Source: Hepsetus odoe (lineage: Eukaryota > Chordata > Actinopteri > Characiformes > Hepsetidae). From it: a stretch of DNA of 64,000 bases. The stretch lies in contig CM029370.1 of NCBI GenBank assembly GCA_017165825.1, forward strand, positions 23,374,673 to 23,438,672, given 5' to 3'. Every line of letters begins with the position of its first letter. The first letter of the stretch is position 1. A program made the translations under genes and the position numbers. Below are positions 37,755 to 49,187 of this stretch, one piece after another. Below the pieces are notes generated by a model that was not told where the DNA came from, made no database searches, and saw only the letters and a program-made list of their open reading frames with translations.

Positions 37755-37941
37755 ACCAGGCGCACACAGTGGGCAGCATGTCTGGGGTGAAGTCAGGCTG
37801 AACGTGCAGCTCGAACAGGTTGTGATGCTGCACGCATGCCGGTATGTCTGAAGCAGATTGCAGACATCTGGCGTGCTGGCTCAGTCTGAGCCCCCCGTAG
37901 CGAACTCTCTCTAGCGGTCCTCTGGCCTCAGACAAAAGCAC
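37755..37941 (-). other. Antisense exon-like segment inside kif26a intron 2
   Basis: Read on the - strand, an open stretch follows a TCTGAG acceptor-like site near 37927. It encodes ARGPLERVRYGGLRLSQHAR and later VQHHNLFELHVQPDFTPDML, and ends at a good donor, CTG|GTAAGA (37757-37749 region). It holds several CpGs in an otherwise AT-rich intron, and its amino-acid mix looks like real protein. I do not recognise the family. No partner exon was found on either side. It may be an exon of a nested antisense gene, a fragment of a processed copy, or chance. Confidence 0.25.
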
Positions 37942-38853
37942 TCAATCACAGAGAGGAGGAGGGTTCACTCCCTGACCCTGCACTGCAGTCCAGCACACAA
38001 AACACAAATACAAAGGTTACCCCAACGTTATGCCTCACAGTGAGTGAGGGCACAACAGCGGGGCCAAGAAAAAAGTGGTTTATTACAAGCTCTAAATCAT
38101 ACTGTACTCGTTGTCTAGGCAGTGATTTAGGATATATAAGTGGAGCAGCTGGGATGGAAATGAGTGCCTACAAATACATTTTAATGTCAAAGTGTTTTAA
38201 ATTCACACTTTTATTTTTATTTTCTCTCTGTTTTTATTTATTTATTTTTTTAAATAGATTTAAATAGATAAATAGCTTTAAATAGATTTCTATTATTATT
38301 CTAAAAAATACAAAAATAAAGAGGTTCTACAGAAGACTAGTCTAGGCCTGTGCTGAATGCAGCTTATAAAAAGAAATCAAAGCATGACCTGAAAACAAGC
38401 TCGGAAATGCAGGTTTGTTCGGGAGCTGCTTAATTACAAAACATTTGCTGGGTGATGGTTTAATGCCACTTATTCTATCACATGTGACTGGGTTGTGAAA
38501 AAACCATTAATTGATAGGTTTTTAGGTTTTAGGGTCTTCAATATATTACAGAACATATTTACTTAGTGGGAATATTGTATATACTGCTCCAGTGTCTAAT
38601 GTTATGATGATACTGAAAGGAATTTGAAATGTTCTTACCTCTACAAGTTTATCTTCATACTTCACTGGACATGCATTTAAAAGGACATTTGTGAGATGTC
38701 CATTTCTCCTCACTGCCTTCATACAAATGTGTGTTTGCTTTTGTAGCTATCTGACTTTCCCCATCAAGCTCAAGCTGACAGTGAAAATCTTTACTGGAGG
38801 GCCTGTGCAATACCTGATGGGTGCTCAATTCCCCTCTCTCTAGTAGATACATT

Positions 38854-38856
<3 letters not shown>

Positions 38857-38917
<61 letters not shown>
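38857..38917. repeat. (CT)n microsatellite, about 30 units
   Basis: A perfect CT run. Confidence 0.95.
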
Positions 38918-38919
<2 letters not shown>

Positions 38920-39496
38920 GCTTTCAGCTTTAAATCTGCTCCTTCCTGCAACATTAGGATCAATTTAATCCTCTAGAGGTCTCTGTAGATATCTGCACAG
39001 CACAGTATCTAAATATACTATATACCTTAAAAAAAAAAAAAGCTTGGAAATCCCTGTTTGTCTGGGAGCTGCTGACTTCTAAAACACTTTCGATGCTTAG
39101 TTTCCAGATGGTGTCTGATGCCTTAATGCCAGTCATTGCAGCATTGCATACAACACTAGCGTTCAAATAAAACAAAAACTGACCTACTAGGAGATACCTG
39201 CTTTGTACATAGCCCAACAAGAAATGGCAGTAAATGATTTACTACCACAAGTGCAGTAGATCTTCCAGCTTCTTCTATCTTCAGGCAGCTTTTAAGTTCA
39301 TATTCTCATTAGAGCTTGAAACATTTGCAAGGAAACGATAGGATCTGACTGTTCGCTTGAGAATTCAGGCAGCTTTCTGAACGATTTGTTGAGCCTGTGC
39401 TGGCTTCATTTTTTGCTGCTGAGTTTACTCATGATTTTCCTCCCACCTTAAATAACATTTGGCTACCTTTTCCCTGCTTTAATTATTGACTCTACC

Positions 39497-39660
39497 AGTG
39501 GTGTGCAGTGAGGTCGATGGCTGGTGAGGCACCGACTCCTTTAGAGTCAGATTTACAAACATATGAACCTAAAGAGGAGCTTGTTCACGATTCAGTTGGC
39601 AGCAGCGTATTGATGACTGTTTCATATCTCATCAGCATTCTTTACACACATAGATAAGAT
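39497..39660. repeat. Possible DNA-transposon remnant
   Basis: CCAGTGGTGTGCAGTGAGGT followed by TGGTGAGGCACCGACTCCTT and AGATTTACAAACATATGAAC resembles a dispersed fish repeat known to me only by its wording. Class uncertain; no inverted end was found. Confidence 0.25.
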
Positions 39661-39673
39661 ACATATTTCACTT

Positions 39674-39675
<2 letters not shown>

Positions 39676-39709
<34 letters not shown>
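39676..39709. repeat. (GA)n microsatellite
   Basis: A GA run with one ACA interruption. Confidence 0.9.
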
Positions 39710-40387
39710 CTTATTCAAAATAACAATACAAATGATAGAATACAAACAACTAGAGTTTAGATTTAGAAAGATTTACATTTTGTATTTGCTTGAAATATTT
39801 AGTTGTATTTAAAAGTTTTTAATTCCGATGTTTAATTCATTTTAACACAGACTGTTCAAGAAAAAGATTACAAGAAAAAAAAGAGAATATTTTATTTAAA
39901 GTTAAAATTTTGTTTTTAAATATTGGATTGGATTTTTTTTTAAACAAATCTTTTAGCTCTGGTGTTAGTCAGCATTTTTGCAAAGGGTTGAGAGATGGGT
40001 TACCCAACACATAACTAGTCAAGCTACAGCATATTATATTGGGCCTACAAATAAGATGATGTAAAAATGTTAGGGTCTGCTAAAGTTATTGTGGGGCATG
40101 GAAGTTTCTGAGCGCTTTAGATTTTTCACATCGTCTGCATAAAAATCACCTGAAACATCCAAACTCAGTTGTAGATAAAAGTAGGCAATGGATTAAATAC
40201 ATAAATACCCCAATTTTACAAAATAAGACTAAATCATTATATTGCTATAATCCAGTATAATTGTCCTGCAGAAAGCACACTCATTGCTTGCTAGTCAATA
40301 TTGCCAGCAATTTCTGTCAGTGATTTGGTTTGGCTTGTGCTTTCATTCCTTGTCATTTGGAATCGAATTTCTCTCTCCTCTTTGCAG

Positions 40388-40870
40388 GACCCTGGCTTTG
40401 CAACCTTCCTGCTCGACAAGCTCCAGGCTGTGGAATGGCCTCCACAAGGCCGTGGTGCGGAGAGCTGCTGTGAGGTGTGTGGGACTCCTCTGCACCAGCT
40501 GAGGCGCCTGGCCCTGCATTCTGCTCTTGGGCTGGCATTGGAAGATGTCCCTGACCTACAGCCTGGGCATTTTTCTGGCTTGTTGACTGTGCATCCTGCT
40601 GGCCACAGCGCGCTTTCAGCTCGCCCATTCTGTGGCTGGCCGAATCAGAATCCCCAGCCCACAGCCAGCCGACACCCCTTCAGGTCCCGCGAAGAGCCAG
40701 CAGCTTTTGTAAAGCGCAAAGACATGGGCTGGATCAAGAGCGAGGCTTCTGGAACAGGCTACAAACCAACCTGCCTTGCCACAGTCACTCCCCTACCTTT
40801 CCACGCACAGCACTATCTGGAGGGTGTGTGGAGTGTGACAAGAGTCAGCAGAGTCCATCAGCAAACACAG
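40388..40870 (+). CDS. kif26a: kif26a coding exon 3 (second CxxC hairpin, pre-motor linker)
   Basis: The exon is 161 codons, phase 0 at both ends. The acceptor is excellent (TTTCTCTCTCCTCTTTGCAG) and the donor is CAG|GTAAAG. It opens with DPGFATFLLDKLQAVEW, continues to a second CxxC hairpin CCEVCGTPLHQLRRLAL (exon residues about 27-43), then a Pro/Ser-rich linker, and ends with AQHYLEGVWSVTRVSRV. These match, in order, the KIF26A/B segments D-P-x-x-S-x-x-x-x-D-K-L, C-x-x-C-A-T-H-L-x-Q-L and L-x-G-x-W-S-x-S-R-V, as I recall the family. The paired hairpins in exons 2 and 3 look like a duplicated motif. LLLDKL-like and LEG-W-S wording favours KIF26A over KIF26B. The GC content is far above the flanking introns, as expected of an exon. 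The opposite-strand open frame here is only its shadow. Confidence 0.9.
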
Positions 40871-43089
40871 GTAAAGGTCAGAAAGACAGACTGCTGCAGG
40901 AAGCTGAGGGATAGCACCTCTAAATACATACCGTCACATTTTTCATGCTTTATAGATTTATAGATTTATTGGCTGCCTGCTTAAAAACGACATATTATAG
41001 CTAATATTTGGCCTGTGTGTAATAAATGAATATGCTTTATTTAAATCTGTTAAATGTTGATAATATATTGATGACTGATAAGACTCATACTAAATGCGAT
41101 AATGTAAATGTTATTAATACCACTATTGATACTAATTTACTTCTGTAACCTTTATAACCTGTATAGTCGGAAAGGTTTGTGTTCTCAGCGTTTTGACTAA
41201 TTGACACACTATGGGGTGGGAAGGTCTTTAAGAAGACAGTTTTCTCACGACCTCAGTCACCAGTGCGCCACTAGATGCCCCTGTGTTGTGAGGTTTATGT
41301 CAAATCTTGAAATTCTCCTAATATACGTGCATACACACAGTATGTTTTTAACTCCGGTCTTATATAATGGCTTTTTTTAGAATTACGATTGCAAGAAAAT
41401 AACAAAGAGACAGAAAGGGCAAGTAGAGAAAGAGACAGACAGAAAGAGAAAATGATTTTAGATTTGTGTTTATAAGACTTGGGCCGTGACCCCAGGTGAA
41501 TCTGAGCCTTAATAAAGCCTCATATTTTACCAAGGCCTTTTTAGTTCCTCACATCAGCGACTGATGGCTCATCATTCTGTTCATGTTTCCTGTCCCCTTG
41601 AGTATGAGTCAGACGTTCGGCTTATGGTTCCATCCAGAGTGGAGTTCAGCAGTAGTTTTCGTGAGGCAGACCCTCATCAAAAGTTTAATGGGACTGAATA
41701 TAATCATGTAGTAGCACTCTATCCCAGCTCAGGGTCAAGTCTCAAGTATTACTAAGGCCATACTGCTAACACTGCACACATTTAAGACCTCAAATTGTGA
41801 GTGATGTACCGTCTGTTCAGACGTGTACAAGCAACGAAACAAAACTAACGGCTCTATGATGTATGCCCTTCCAAAACTATAAGAATGTGATAGCTAAAAG
41901 CTAAAGAATGAAATCCTGGTCAAGGTGTTTTACCTCAGTTCTAATTGAATTCATAGTGTATGAAGAAATGCGTCTTTTTGTTTGTTGTGTACATGAACAT
42001 TTCATCCCGAGGTCTTGCGTATGGATACATAATTCAAAAAGATCTCACTTGAATTATTATTCTCTGTACATCTTTACTAGTTTTCATCATGAGAACTCCT
42101 CCTGCCACCTTAATACTTTAGGCGTTCTTAAAAGGCATTCTTAAATTTAAGACAAAAGACAAGTTGGAAGGCAGAAAACAAGATTGCTAGAGGATGTCCA
42201 ATACTGACAATAAATGTCCAAGTGTAATTGACCCAGATAGAAGGCAAGACCTACTTGAATTCCTAAATCCAGAATGTGGTCTTGATTAAAATGATTAGAA
42301 GGGCTTAAATGGCAATTTTCAAGCATTTAATGGAGGAGCTGCCATTGCCCCTTCTTTTAGATGGCGTTATTCTTCAAAATGGAAAAGGCTCCCATGGCTT
42401 AAAGCATATTGTCTTTAATGAAAGACATTTCTTGGGGGCACAGACTTGGCATTAGCTATGGATCATTATTTAGTAAATTTGCCTCTTTATGTTGCTGTAT
42501 CATTGGCCTTCTTGTGGCTACTTGACCTTCCTTTGCGGAAATAATGCGCTAAGTCACTCTGATGCATAATGGTTCTACATTAGCACTGGGATGGCTGTCT
42601 GACCTCATTGCCTTGAGGGAGCAATGCATTATCCCTGACGCTAACTGCGATGGTTAAGGTTGAGCAAACTTTAGACGTGAGAGTTTGTTCCTAGTCCAGT
42701 TTAAGTGCAATGTTCACAGTTGAATGAAAGATTCAGTGATGAAAACATTACTGTAAACTGTCCCCTTGAGGTAATTAAAATTATTTGTTCATCTTAGCTG
42801 TCTGTAAAGTACTATATGTTGACTCTTTTACTGTAGGTGTCTATAATGTATACCATAATACGGCTACGGAAATATAACTGTCATTTTATTTAGAGTTGTA
42901 AACTACAGTTATAACAAAACAGCACATATAACTGAGATTACAACAAATTACTCCATCTCTGTGTCTATATGGGCTTTGTAGATCTGAAGAAGGGGGCACC
43001 AGGAATGCTTCTGTGATCCTTTCAGTCCCTGTATAAACGCAGTTAGAGCTGTGTCCATATTCTTGGCAGTAAGTCAATCCCTTTCTCTG

Positions 43090-43710
43090 TGAGTGTTGGA
43101 CTCAGATAGGGCTGCCCCTTGTCCCCAATCCTGTTTCATGGTCAGGATTTCAAGGTGCAGTCCTGGGACGAAGGGTTGCATCTTTGCTTTTAGTGGATGA
43201 TGTAGTTCTGTTGGCTTCATCATGCCTCCAGTATGCACTTGGGCAGTTTGCAGCTGGATGTGAAATGGTAGGGATGAGGATCAGCACCTCCAAATCTGTT
43301 GCTATGGTGCTCCACTGGAAAAAGGTGAAGAGGGAGTTGACCCAAAAGGCAGAGCTCTCAATTTACCAGTCGATCTTTGTTCCAATCCTCACCTATGGTC
43401 ATGAAATCTGGGTAGTGACTGAAAGAATAAGATCGTGGATACAAGCGGCGGAAATACGTTTCCTCCATAGGGTGGCTGAAAGGGGCCAGTTGAGGTGCTT
43501 CAGGCATCTGGTTAGGATGCCTCTCTGGGCATGACCAACTGGGAGAAGGCCATGGGGCAGACCCAGGACAAGCTGGGAAGATTATATATCTCAGCTGGCC
43601 TGGGAGCTCCTCAGGATCCCCCAGGAGGAGCTAGTAGATGTGGCCAGGTAAAGGGACGTGTGGGCTGACAGCAGTTTTGAAAACGAATGAATGAATGAAT
43701 GAACGAACAA
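43090..43710 (+). mobile_element. Non-LTR retrotransposon remnant (reverse transcriptase part)
   Basis: The frame at 43184-43534 reads VDDVVLLASSCLQ (catalytic strand, normally A-D-D), GMRISTSKSVAMVLHWKKV, LSIYQSIFVPILTYGHEIWV and IQAAEIRFLHRVAERGQLR. Further coding traces then run in other frames to a Trp-Glu-like DYISQLAWELL segment near 43590 and a (GAAT)n tail at 43682-43710. Internal pieces are missing after the W-K-K-V and R-V-A-E segments. It is a dead, 5'-truncated copy. Confidence 0.85.
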
Positions 43711-45564
43711 ATTACATTTGCATAAGCCTGTGATAATATTAATCTTATTCTATTATAATATATTATTAATTATAATAATATAATTCAGGAGTTAGGCAAC
43801 TTAGTTGTGATGTAGCAATAGTGGCTAATCAGGCAAATTACATTGCCTTTATATTTCTAACATAAGGAGGTTTCTCATGGGTGGAAAATTTGCAAGGGGT
43901 TCATTTTTCATATATCTTCTTTTGTATTGCAGCTTATACATCTATGCAATCTGTTATACAATCCGTTATGTAGTTATCAGACTAAAGTTAAAATCACAGA
44001 TTTTCAAAGGATCTCTGGCAGCATGTCTATCACAGTTCCATCTCTTGGTGCAGGGAAACAGTCACCACCTCTCGTCCTGTCTGAAGGCAACAAGTGTCCA
44101 GATGGAAGCAGCCTTTTGCTGGTTGGGAGGGACTGAGACAGTGCTCGGGCAAAGCCAAGTCGATCGGCTTCGCATCAAAGGCAGAAAATGACTGCTCTCT
44201 TGCCCCCATCTCACAGGGACTGAAAAGCAATTAGACCTTGAGAAGCACAGCCTCCACAAAACAGAGTTATTTCAACCTTGGAGAATTCTTTGGCCCAGTA
44301 GAATGTTGTCTGGAGGTGTGACACCAATGAATTTGCAATGAAGCAATCCTTTGGAGTGTGAGCTTGTCTGAGTTTGTGTGTTGAGGCGTGTGCACATGTT
44401 TGGCATATGCATGTGGAGTACACCTTGTGCCTATTTATTAGCAAAACAGCCATACACAGTGGCAGACCAGAGACTAGGGTTAAAAATATTCTAGTTGCTC
44501 TTGTGTACAAAATGTTCGGTTTGAAGAACTATTGCCTGTTATACCCGTAGTAAGTTAGAGCTCTGCAGCTCTAAAGGGTGTGATAATTTATGCACGTAGT
44601 TCGTAGTGTTAGCCTGCTGGGATATTCCATTGTTACTTGGCTCTAGTAGTCTTGCAGATCAATTGCATCCCTGAAGGAGTAACCTTGTCTTATTTTGGCT
44701 GGTCGACTACATTTGGAGTAAGAGAACAGCTGTGTAAATTTCTTTTTTTTTCCAGACTAGTAATTTAAGTTCATCTCGTAAACTGACAGAAGAATGCAGG
44801 TCCTGGTGGCTTGACTTTAAGGACAAGCCTTCTCTATTCATCCTCAAATCTGCATGTCACCTGCAGTCATCTAATGGGCCTCCTCTGGCAGCCTGTCTAA
44901 TTTAGGCCACCAAAGAGCCAGAGCCAAGCCTGGTTTGAAGGTGTGAAGGGAGCCAAAACTGCAAATTGTCAACAGATGGGACTGCAGCCTCACCCAGGGT
45001 AAAAAAATGGCACCTGACGTCCATCTGGGGCAGTTGTCTGCTTGACAGCACACACAGAGTCGTGCTGTGCTGCTCTCTTAACCCGGCGCTGCTCTAATCC
45101 TGTGAAGGACACAGTGATCCTCCTGTGCTTCTCTGAATTCGACTCTCTGAATTGCCTGAATAGTTTCAGCCTGCTAAATACTAGCCACTATCATCCCTTA
45201 TTAGGGATCTGGATTTTGTTTTCTAAAAAACTTCATTATGATATCCATATGTGATGTTGTGTTACAGCAATAAAGTACAATATACAGAAAGATTTTCATT
45301 CTTTGCTGGACCAAAGACATAAAAGAAATACCCTGGGACTAAAAGACAAAGGACTTTGGAACAGGATGCAGGTACATTATTAATATGTTAACAACTTTAT
45401 TAAACAACAAAACAACAGAACAGCAGGGAAAACACAATTACAACCAAGAACAACAAGAATGACAAGAATCAGCAAAGACTGCAAAACATGGGTATTTATA
45501 ATGAAAACAGACACTCAACACCAAGTGGGACAAGTGTGGAGACGTGAACAGGAATCAGGTGTGA

Positions 45565-45611
45565 AGGGGCGGGGCTAGGGCCGGGGCGGGGCTAGGGCGG
45601 GGCTAGGGTGA
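45565..45611. repeat. GC-box minisatellite (GGGGCTAGGGC)n
   Basis: Four GGGGCGGGGCTAGGG-type units form a G-rich tract in an AT-rich intron. The runs of three or more G could form a G-quadruplex or bind Sp/KLF factors. The A/C-rich flanks look like part of a larger unclassified repeat. Confidence 0.75.
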
Positions 45612-46996
45612 GGCAAAGGACCAAAACACAAGGACATGGCAGATGGACATGGAAAAAACACAGGAAACAGAGGAACCTGATAACACCCATAATCAGAAAA
45701 CTTTTTCTTTACTTTTTGGCCAGGAGATTGCTGTTCGAAGATTTAAATGATGTGAGCCAGATAAGCACTCTTTACCTGCAAATGGATGTTTATTACTGCA
45801 TCTTTGGATGCTTCTTCTGATGTTTGCTCTCTCTGAAACCTCAACACACTTTCAAAAAAGAGATTCAAAGGTATTCTGAACAACAGGAGAACCAAAGGAT
45901 CATATTTTTACATATGACATGTGATTGCAAAGAACGCTCACATACTGAAAGGACTCAAAAATGAAGAGTTTCCATGACTCATGGAGTTCAAAAGACTTTA
46001 AGTTCTTTCATTTTGCTAATTTATTTACAGTCCAGTCCATTAGAATTCTCTTGCAGAAATTGATGATGCAACCAAATGGTTCTTTGTAGGACTCACACAA
46101 ACAACCCTTTCCTTTGTCACCTTTTGGCCTTCCCATCTTCATTCACTGGCATTTTTTTGCCAGTGGCTTCAGGTCGCCAGTAAGTTTTCCTCACGTTCCC
46201 CTCTTCTGGAGCACAGCTGTGGCTTAAGGATGCTGTTTGTGTGTGCTCAGTAATGAAAATGCACCCTTATTGATGCTAATTGAAATTAATATCCACCCTA
46301 CCGGGCCTCGCCTTTATCGATCTACATTGGTGGTCTTGTGCATGGGCTTTCCGAGGCACTTTAACAGAAGTTCAGCTTAATTAGGAGAAAAAAGAGAGCC
46401 TTCCATTTTGAACTGGAAATGTCTATCCCTGCATCCCTGCTGGGCCCTAATGGTGGACTCTGACATGAGGATGTAATTACTGTGAGTGTGATGGGACATA
46501 GATTAGTGCTTACAGCTGTGCTGGGTGTTAGAGCTGCTGCTCTCATGAGCCAGCGGTCCTATTTCTACCACTGAGTGCATGTGAGTGAGATTCTTCTACA
46601 CTCGTTATCTCTCTGTCAGGCTGTAAGCAGATCACAGCCTGTCTATTTTTTTTATTCCCACGCCCCCCTTGTTCCAGCTTATATTTCCACCATTTCCTTG
46701 CCACAGAGATGCAACAGTCATGCTTCACGGCTTGTGTGTGTTCATGTTTGCATGCTCCTTTTATTGCAAACCATTCTGACTTTAATGTGCATCATTTAAC
46801 CACAGGGAGAGCCTGCACTGACAGCTCAGAGTCTATAAAAACCAGAGCTTTTCTGAATCATAAAAGTCTGCAGGAAGATATTACATCCTCTGAGGGTTCA
46901 TCATTCTATACGGGATGTACAGTGCCTTTCGCTGGCTACTAACAAGTGATATAAAGAAGGACAATTTAAGAAATTTGATAGTAGACTTTGACAGTA

Positions 46997-47203
46997 AGGG
47001 GCAGCAGTGGCCTAGTGGTTAGGGCGTTGGCTGCATGATCGGATTGCCCTGAGGTACCCTTGAGCAAGGTGCTTTCCCCATCACGCTCCTCCCTGCGATG
47101 GGCTGGCGACCTGTCCAGGGTGTGTCCCCCGTCCTTCGCCCTGTGTGAGCTGGGATGGACTCCTGCGACCCCACTTGGGACAAGCGGCAGAAAATGACGG
47201 ACT
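46997..47203 (+). mobile_element. SINE, A tail, B box deleted, with 13 bp target duplication
   Basis: GGGGCAGCAGTGGCCTAGTG opens the A-box half. The sequence then jumps from CATGATCGGA straight to TTGCCCTGAGGTACCC, which removes the B box. The tail is complete (GCGATGGGCTGGCGACCTGT to AAGCGGCAGAAAATGACGGA). GACTTTGACAGTA flanks it at 46984-46996 and 47204-47216. Confidence 0.93.
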
Positions 47204-47430
47204 GACTTTGACAGTATGCTTGCATTCCAATTACCGCACCTACATTTTCTGAAGTTCATAAGTTTGAATCCCACACGGACCACTTTTTATTGTTTTACTG
47301 CTCGTTAGTATCTTTGCCAATCAAATGGCAAAATTCTGGCATTAAAACAATGTTATAACATCCTGCTGAAGTTCAAACTGAGCGTCAGAATGGTGAAAAA
47401 AAGAAAGATGACTTCAGTAACTTTAGTGAA

Positions 47431-47685
47431 AGTGAAAAAAAGTGAAAGTGACAACCCTTGTCATTGCGAGGTCACGGCACAGCACACGTGAACCACAACG
47501 AAATTGGACCTCTGCATTTAACCCATGCACACTCAAACCCATGCAGCAGTGGGCAGCTATTGAAAGCGCCCGGGGAGCAGTTATGTTGCTCAAGGGTACC
47601 TCAGCGCAACCTATTGGGAAGGGGTTTGAACCCCGATCCTCCGATCATGCGGCTAACGCCCTAACCGCTAAGCCACCGCTGCCCC
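47431..47685 (-). mobile_element. tRNA-headed SINE, B tail (first of a tandem pair)
   Basis: From AGTGAAAGTGACAACCCTTG to a good B box (GGGGTTTGAACCCC), then CCTAACCGCTAAGCCACCGC and TGCCCC. Full length apart from a small loss in the centre (GCAGTTATGTTGCTC). Confidence 0.9.
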
Positions 47686-47861
47686 TGACCTCTGCATTTA
47701 ACCCATGCAAACACCGTGCAGCAGTGGGCAGCTATTGAAAGCGCCCGGGGAGCAGTGACAGGGACGGTACCTTGCTCAAGGGTACCTCAGGGCAACCTAC
47801 AGCTCAACCCACAATCTTCCGATGCAGGGGCAACTCCCTAACCACTAGGCCACCACTGCCC
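47686..47861 (-). mobile_element. Truncated SINE copy joined to the previous one
   Basis: It starts mid-tail at TGACCTCTGCATTTAACCCA, directly after the head of the preceding copy, and ends CTAACCACTAGGCCACCACT. The CACTTT end is absent, so the pair is head-to-tail with shortened tail, like a dimer transcript or a slippage product. Confidence 0.88.
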
Positions 47862-47879
47862 TTTGAACATGGCTTGGTT

Positions 47880-48353
47880 TTTGGTGTCTGATGGGCTAGC
47901 TGAGTGTTTCAGAAATTCTGAAACCTTTAGGGTTTACAAAGAATGATCCAAAAAAAGGGAACATATCTAGTGGGAGTTCTCTGGACAATGCCTCGTTGAT
48001 GGCAGAGATTAGAGGAGATTGACCAGACTGGTTTGAGCTGATAGAAAGGCTTACAGAACACTAACTCAAAAAACATTTGGTACAACTGAGAAACACAGAA
48101 CAGCAACTCTGAAGGCACAACAGATCAAACCTTTCAGGAGATGGGCCGCAGCAGGAGATCACACCGGGTGCCAGTCCTGCCAGCTAAGAACAGGCAACTG
48201 AAGCTGCAATTCGCATTTGCTCACAAAAAAAAAAATGGATGATTGAAGATTGGAAATTGTTGTCTGGTCTGATGGTATGGTAGGTCCGAATTTGGTGTCA
48301 ACAACATGAATGCAAGGATCCATCCTGTCTTGTATCAATGGTTCAGGCTGGTA
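47880..48353 (+). mobile_element. Dead Tc1-like transposase fragment
   Basis: DNA-level wording GGGTTTACAAAGAATGATCC, GCCTCGTTGATGGCAGAGAT, GACTGGTTTGAGCTGATAGA, CACACCGGGTGCCAGTCCTG, CAGCTAAGAACAGGCAACTG, GATTGGAAATTGTTGTCTGG and AAGGATCCATCCTGTCTTG follows, in order, the DNA-binding and early catalytic part of common fish Tc1-like transposases. Indels break the frame and the 3' half and both inverted ends are missing. Confidence 0.8.
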
Positions 48354-48551
48354 AATATACTTTAATACATGTTGGCTTGCTCTTTCACCTACATCTAGTT
48401 AGTTTCTGTTTTTTCCATAAAAATATAGACCATTGACTCTACTGAATAACTAAAATATATAGTTCAACGGAGAACCTCCAAAACAGGCAGGCATTATATT
48501 TTTTCTCTACAATGGAAGAGGGTTAAGCAGGCAAATACAGGATTTAGCACC

Positions 48552-48806
48552 TTACCAGCGAAATAAAAAGTGTGGCTCAGTAACAAACAACATTGTATGC
48601 CCTTTCACGTACGGGTTGTGAGGGAAGAAAGCACAAGGTTGCTGCAGATGCTGAGATGGGCCCGGTGAGCCTGCACAGATCATTGCCTCCTCTGTTCCTG
48701 CCAGTTTAACAGGTATTCCCCGAGGTTCATAGTACGACCAGGCATGTTTCTCAAACAGCTGGATCAGATTGGCCTCCATCTTCTCCTGCTCTTTGACTAA
48801 GGGCAT
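48552..48806 (-). other. Antisense open frame in kif26a intron 3
   Basis: This 84-codon frame on the - strand begins MPLVKEQEKMEANLIQLFEK and later reads WSYYEPRGIPVKLAG. A potential acceptor (GGCAG) lies directly before the ATG, and a potential donor (CCC|GTACGT) lies near 48608. The first part could be an amphipathic helix. It matches no family I know and is not part of the Tc1 remnant next to it. Weak candidate only. Confidence 0.15.
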
Positions 48807-49187
48807 CTGCCATTTGCTCTAGGCTGTGCCGCACTTGATGTGTCTTGCTTTTACTGGGAAAATTTCTTTTATGACACTTAACGTGCAAAATGTTTGATGT
48901 TGAATAGAAAATGTCTTGAAGCAGCGTTCACATTTACATTTCCCCCTGCCTCAAATGGTCCAAAAGAAGGTTGTCTCTGCCATGCCTGTAGCAGGATCGC
49001 AGACATTTCTTAAATGGCACTAACACAAACATCTTGACACTTTCATGGCTGCTGTTCTTAAATCTGATTAGATGAGACCGTTTAAAGCTGTTAATAATTA
49101 TAATAATGAAAATTCAGCATTGTAGACAAAACGTAATGTTAAATAACAGCGAATAAATTCTGTTCCCTTGTTCATTTTTTCCTACAG

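Larger units (their letters stand above)
13148..40387 (+). other. kif26a: kif26a intron 2, 27.2 kb
   Basis: This GT-AG phase 0 intron separates the two CxxC hairpin exons. The annotated repeats take up only part of it. Stretches with no gene or recognised repeat include 13150-14140, 16000-19000, 19900-22480, 22550-23800, 26330-27810, 28080-29100, 32580-34620, 36050-37740 and 38000-38850. They are AT-rich, stop-dense in all frames and look like ordinary intron. Possible regulatory blocks and an antisense exon-like segment are listed separately. Confidence 0.8.
40871..49187 (+). other. kif26a: kif26a intron 3, 8.3 kb
   Basis: This is a phase 0 intron with GTAAAG...CTACAG borders. It holds a LINE remnant, a GC-box minisatellite, SINEs and a dead Tc1 transposase. 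The rest (40900-43080, 43720-45540, 45670-46980, 48360-48540, 48810-49180) shows no exon or recognised repeat. Confidence 0.8.

Noticed and set aside
40353..40628. 91-codon frame on the - strand over kif26a exon 3
   Set aside because: It is the complement of a GC-rich coding exon; the + frame has matching splice sites and family motifs.
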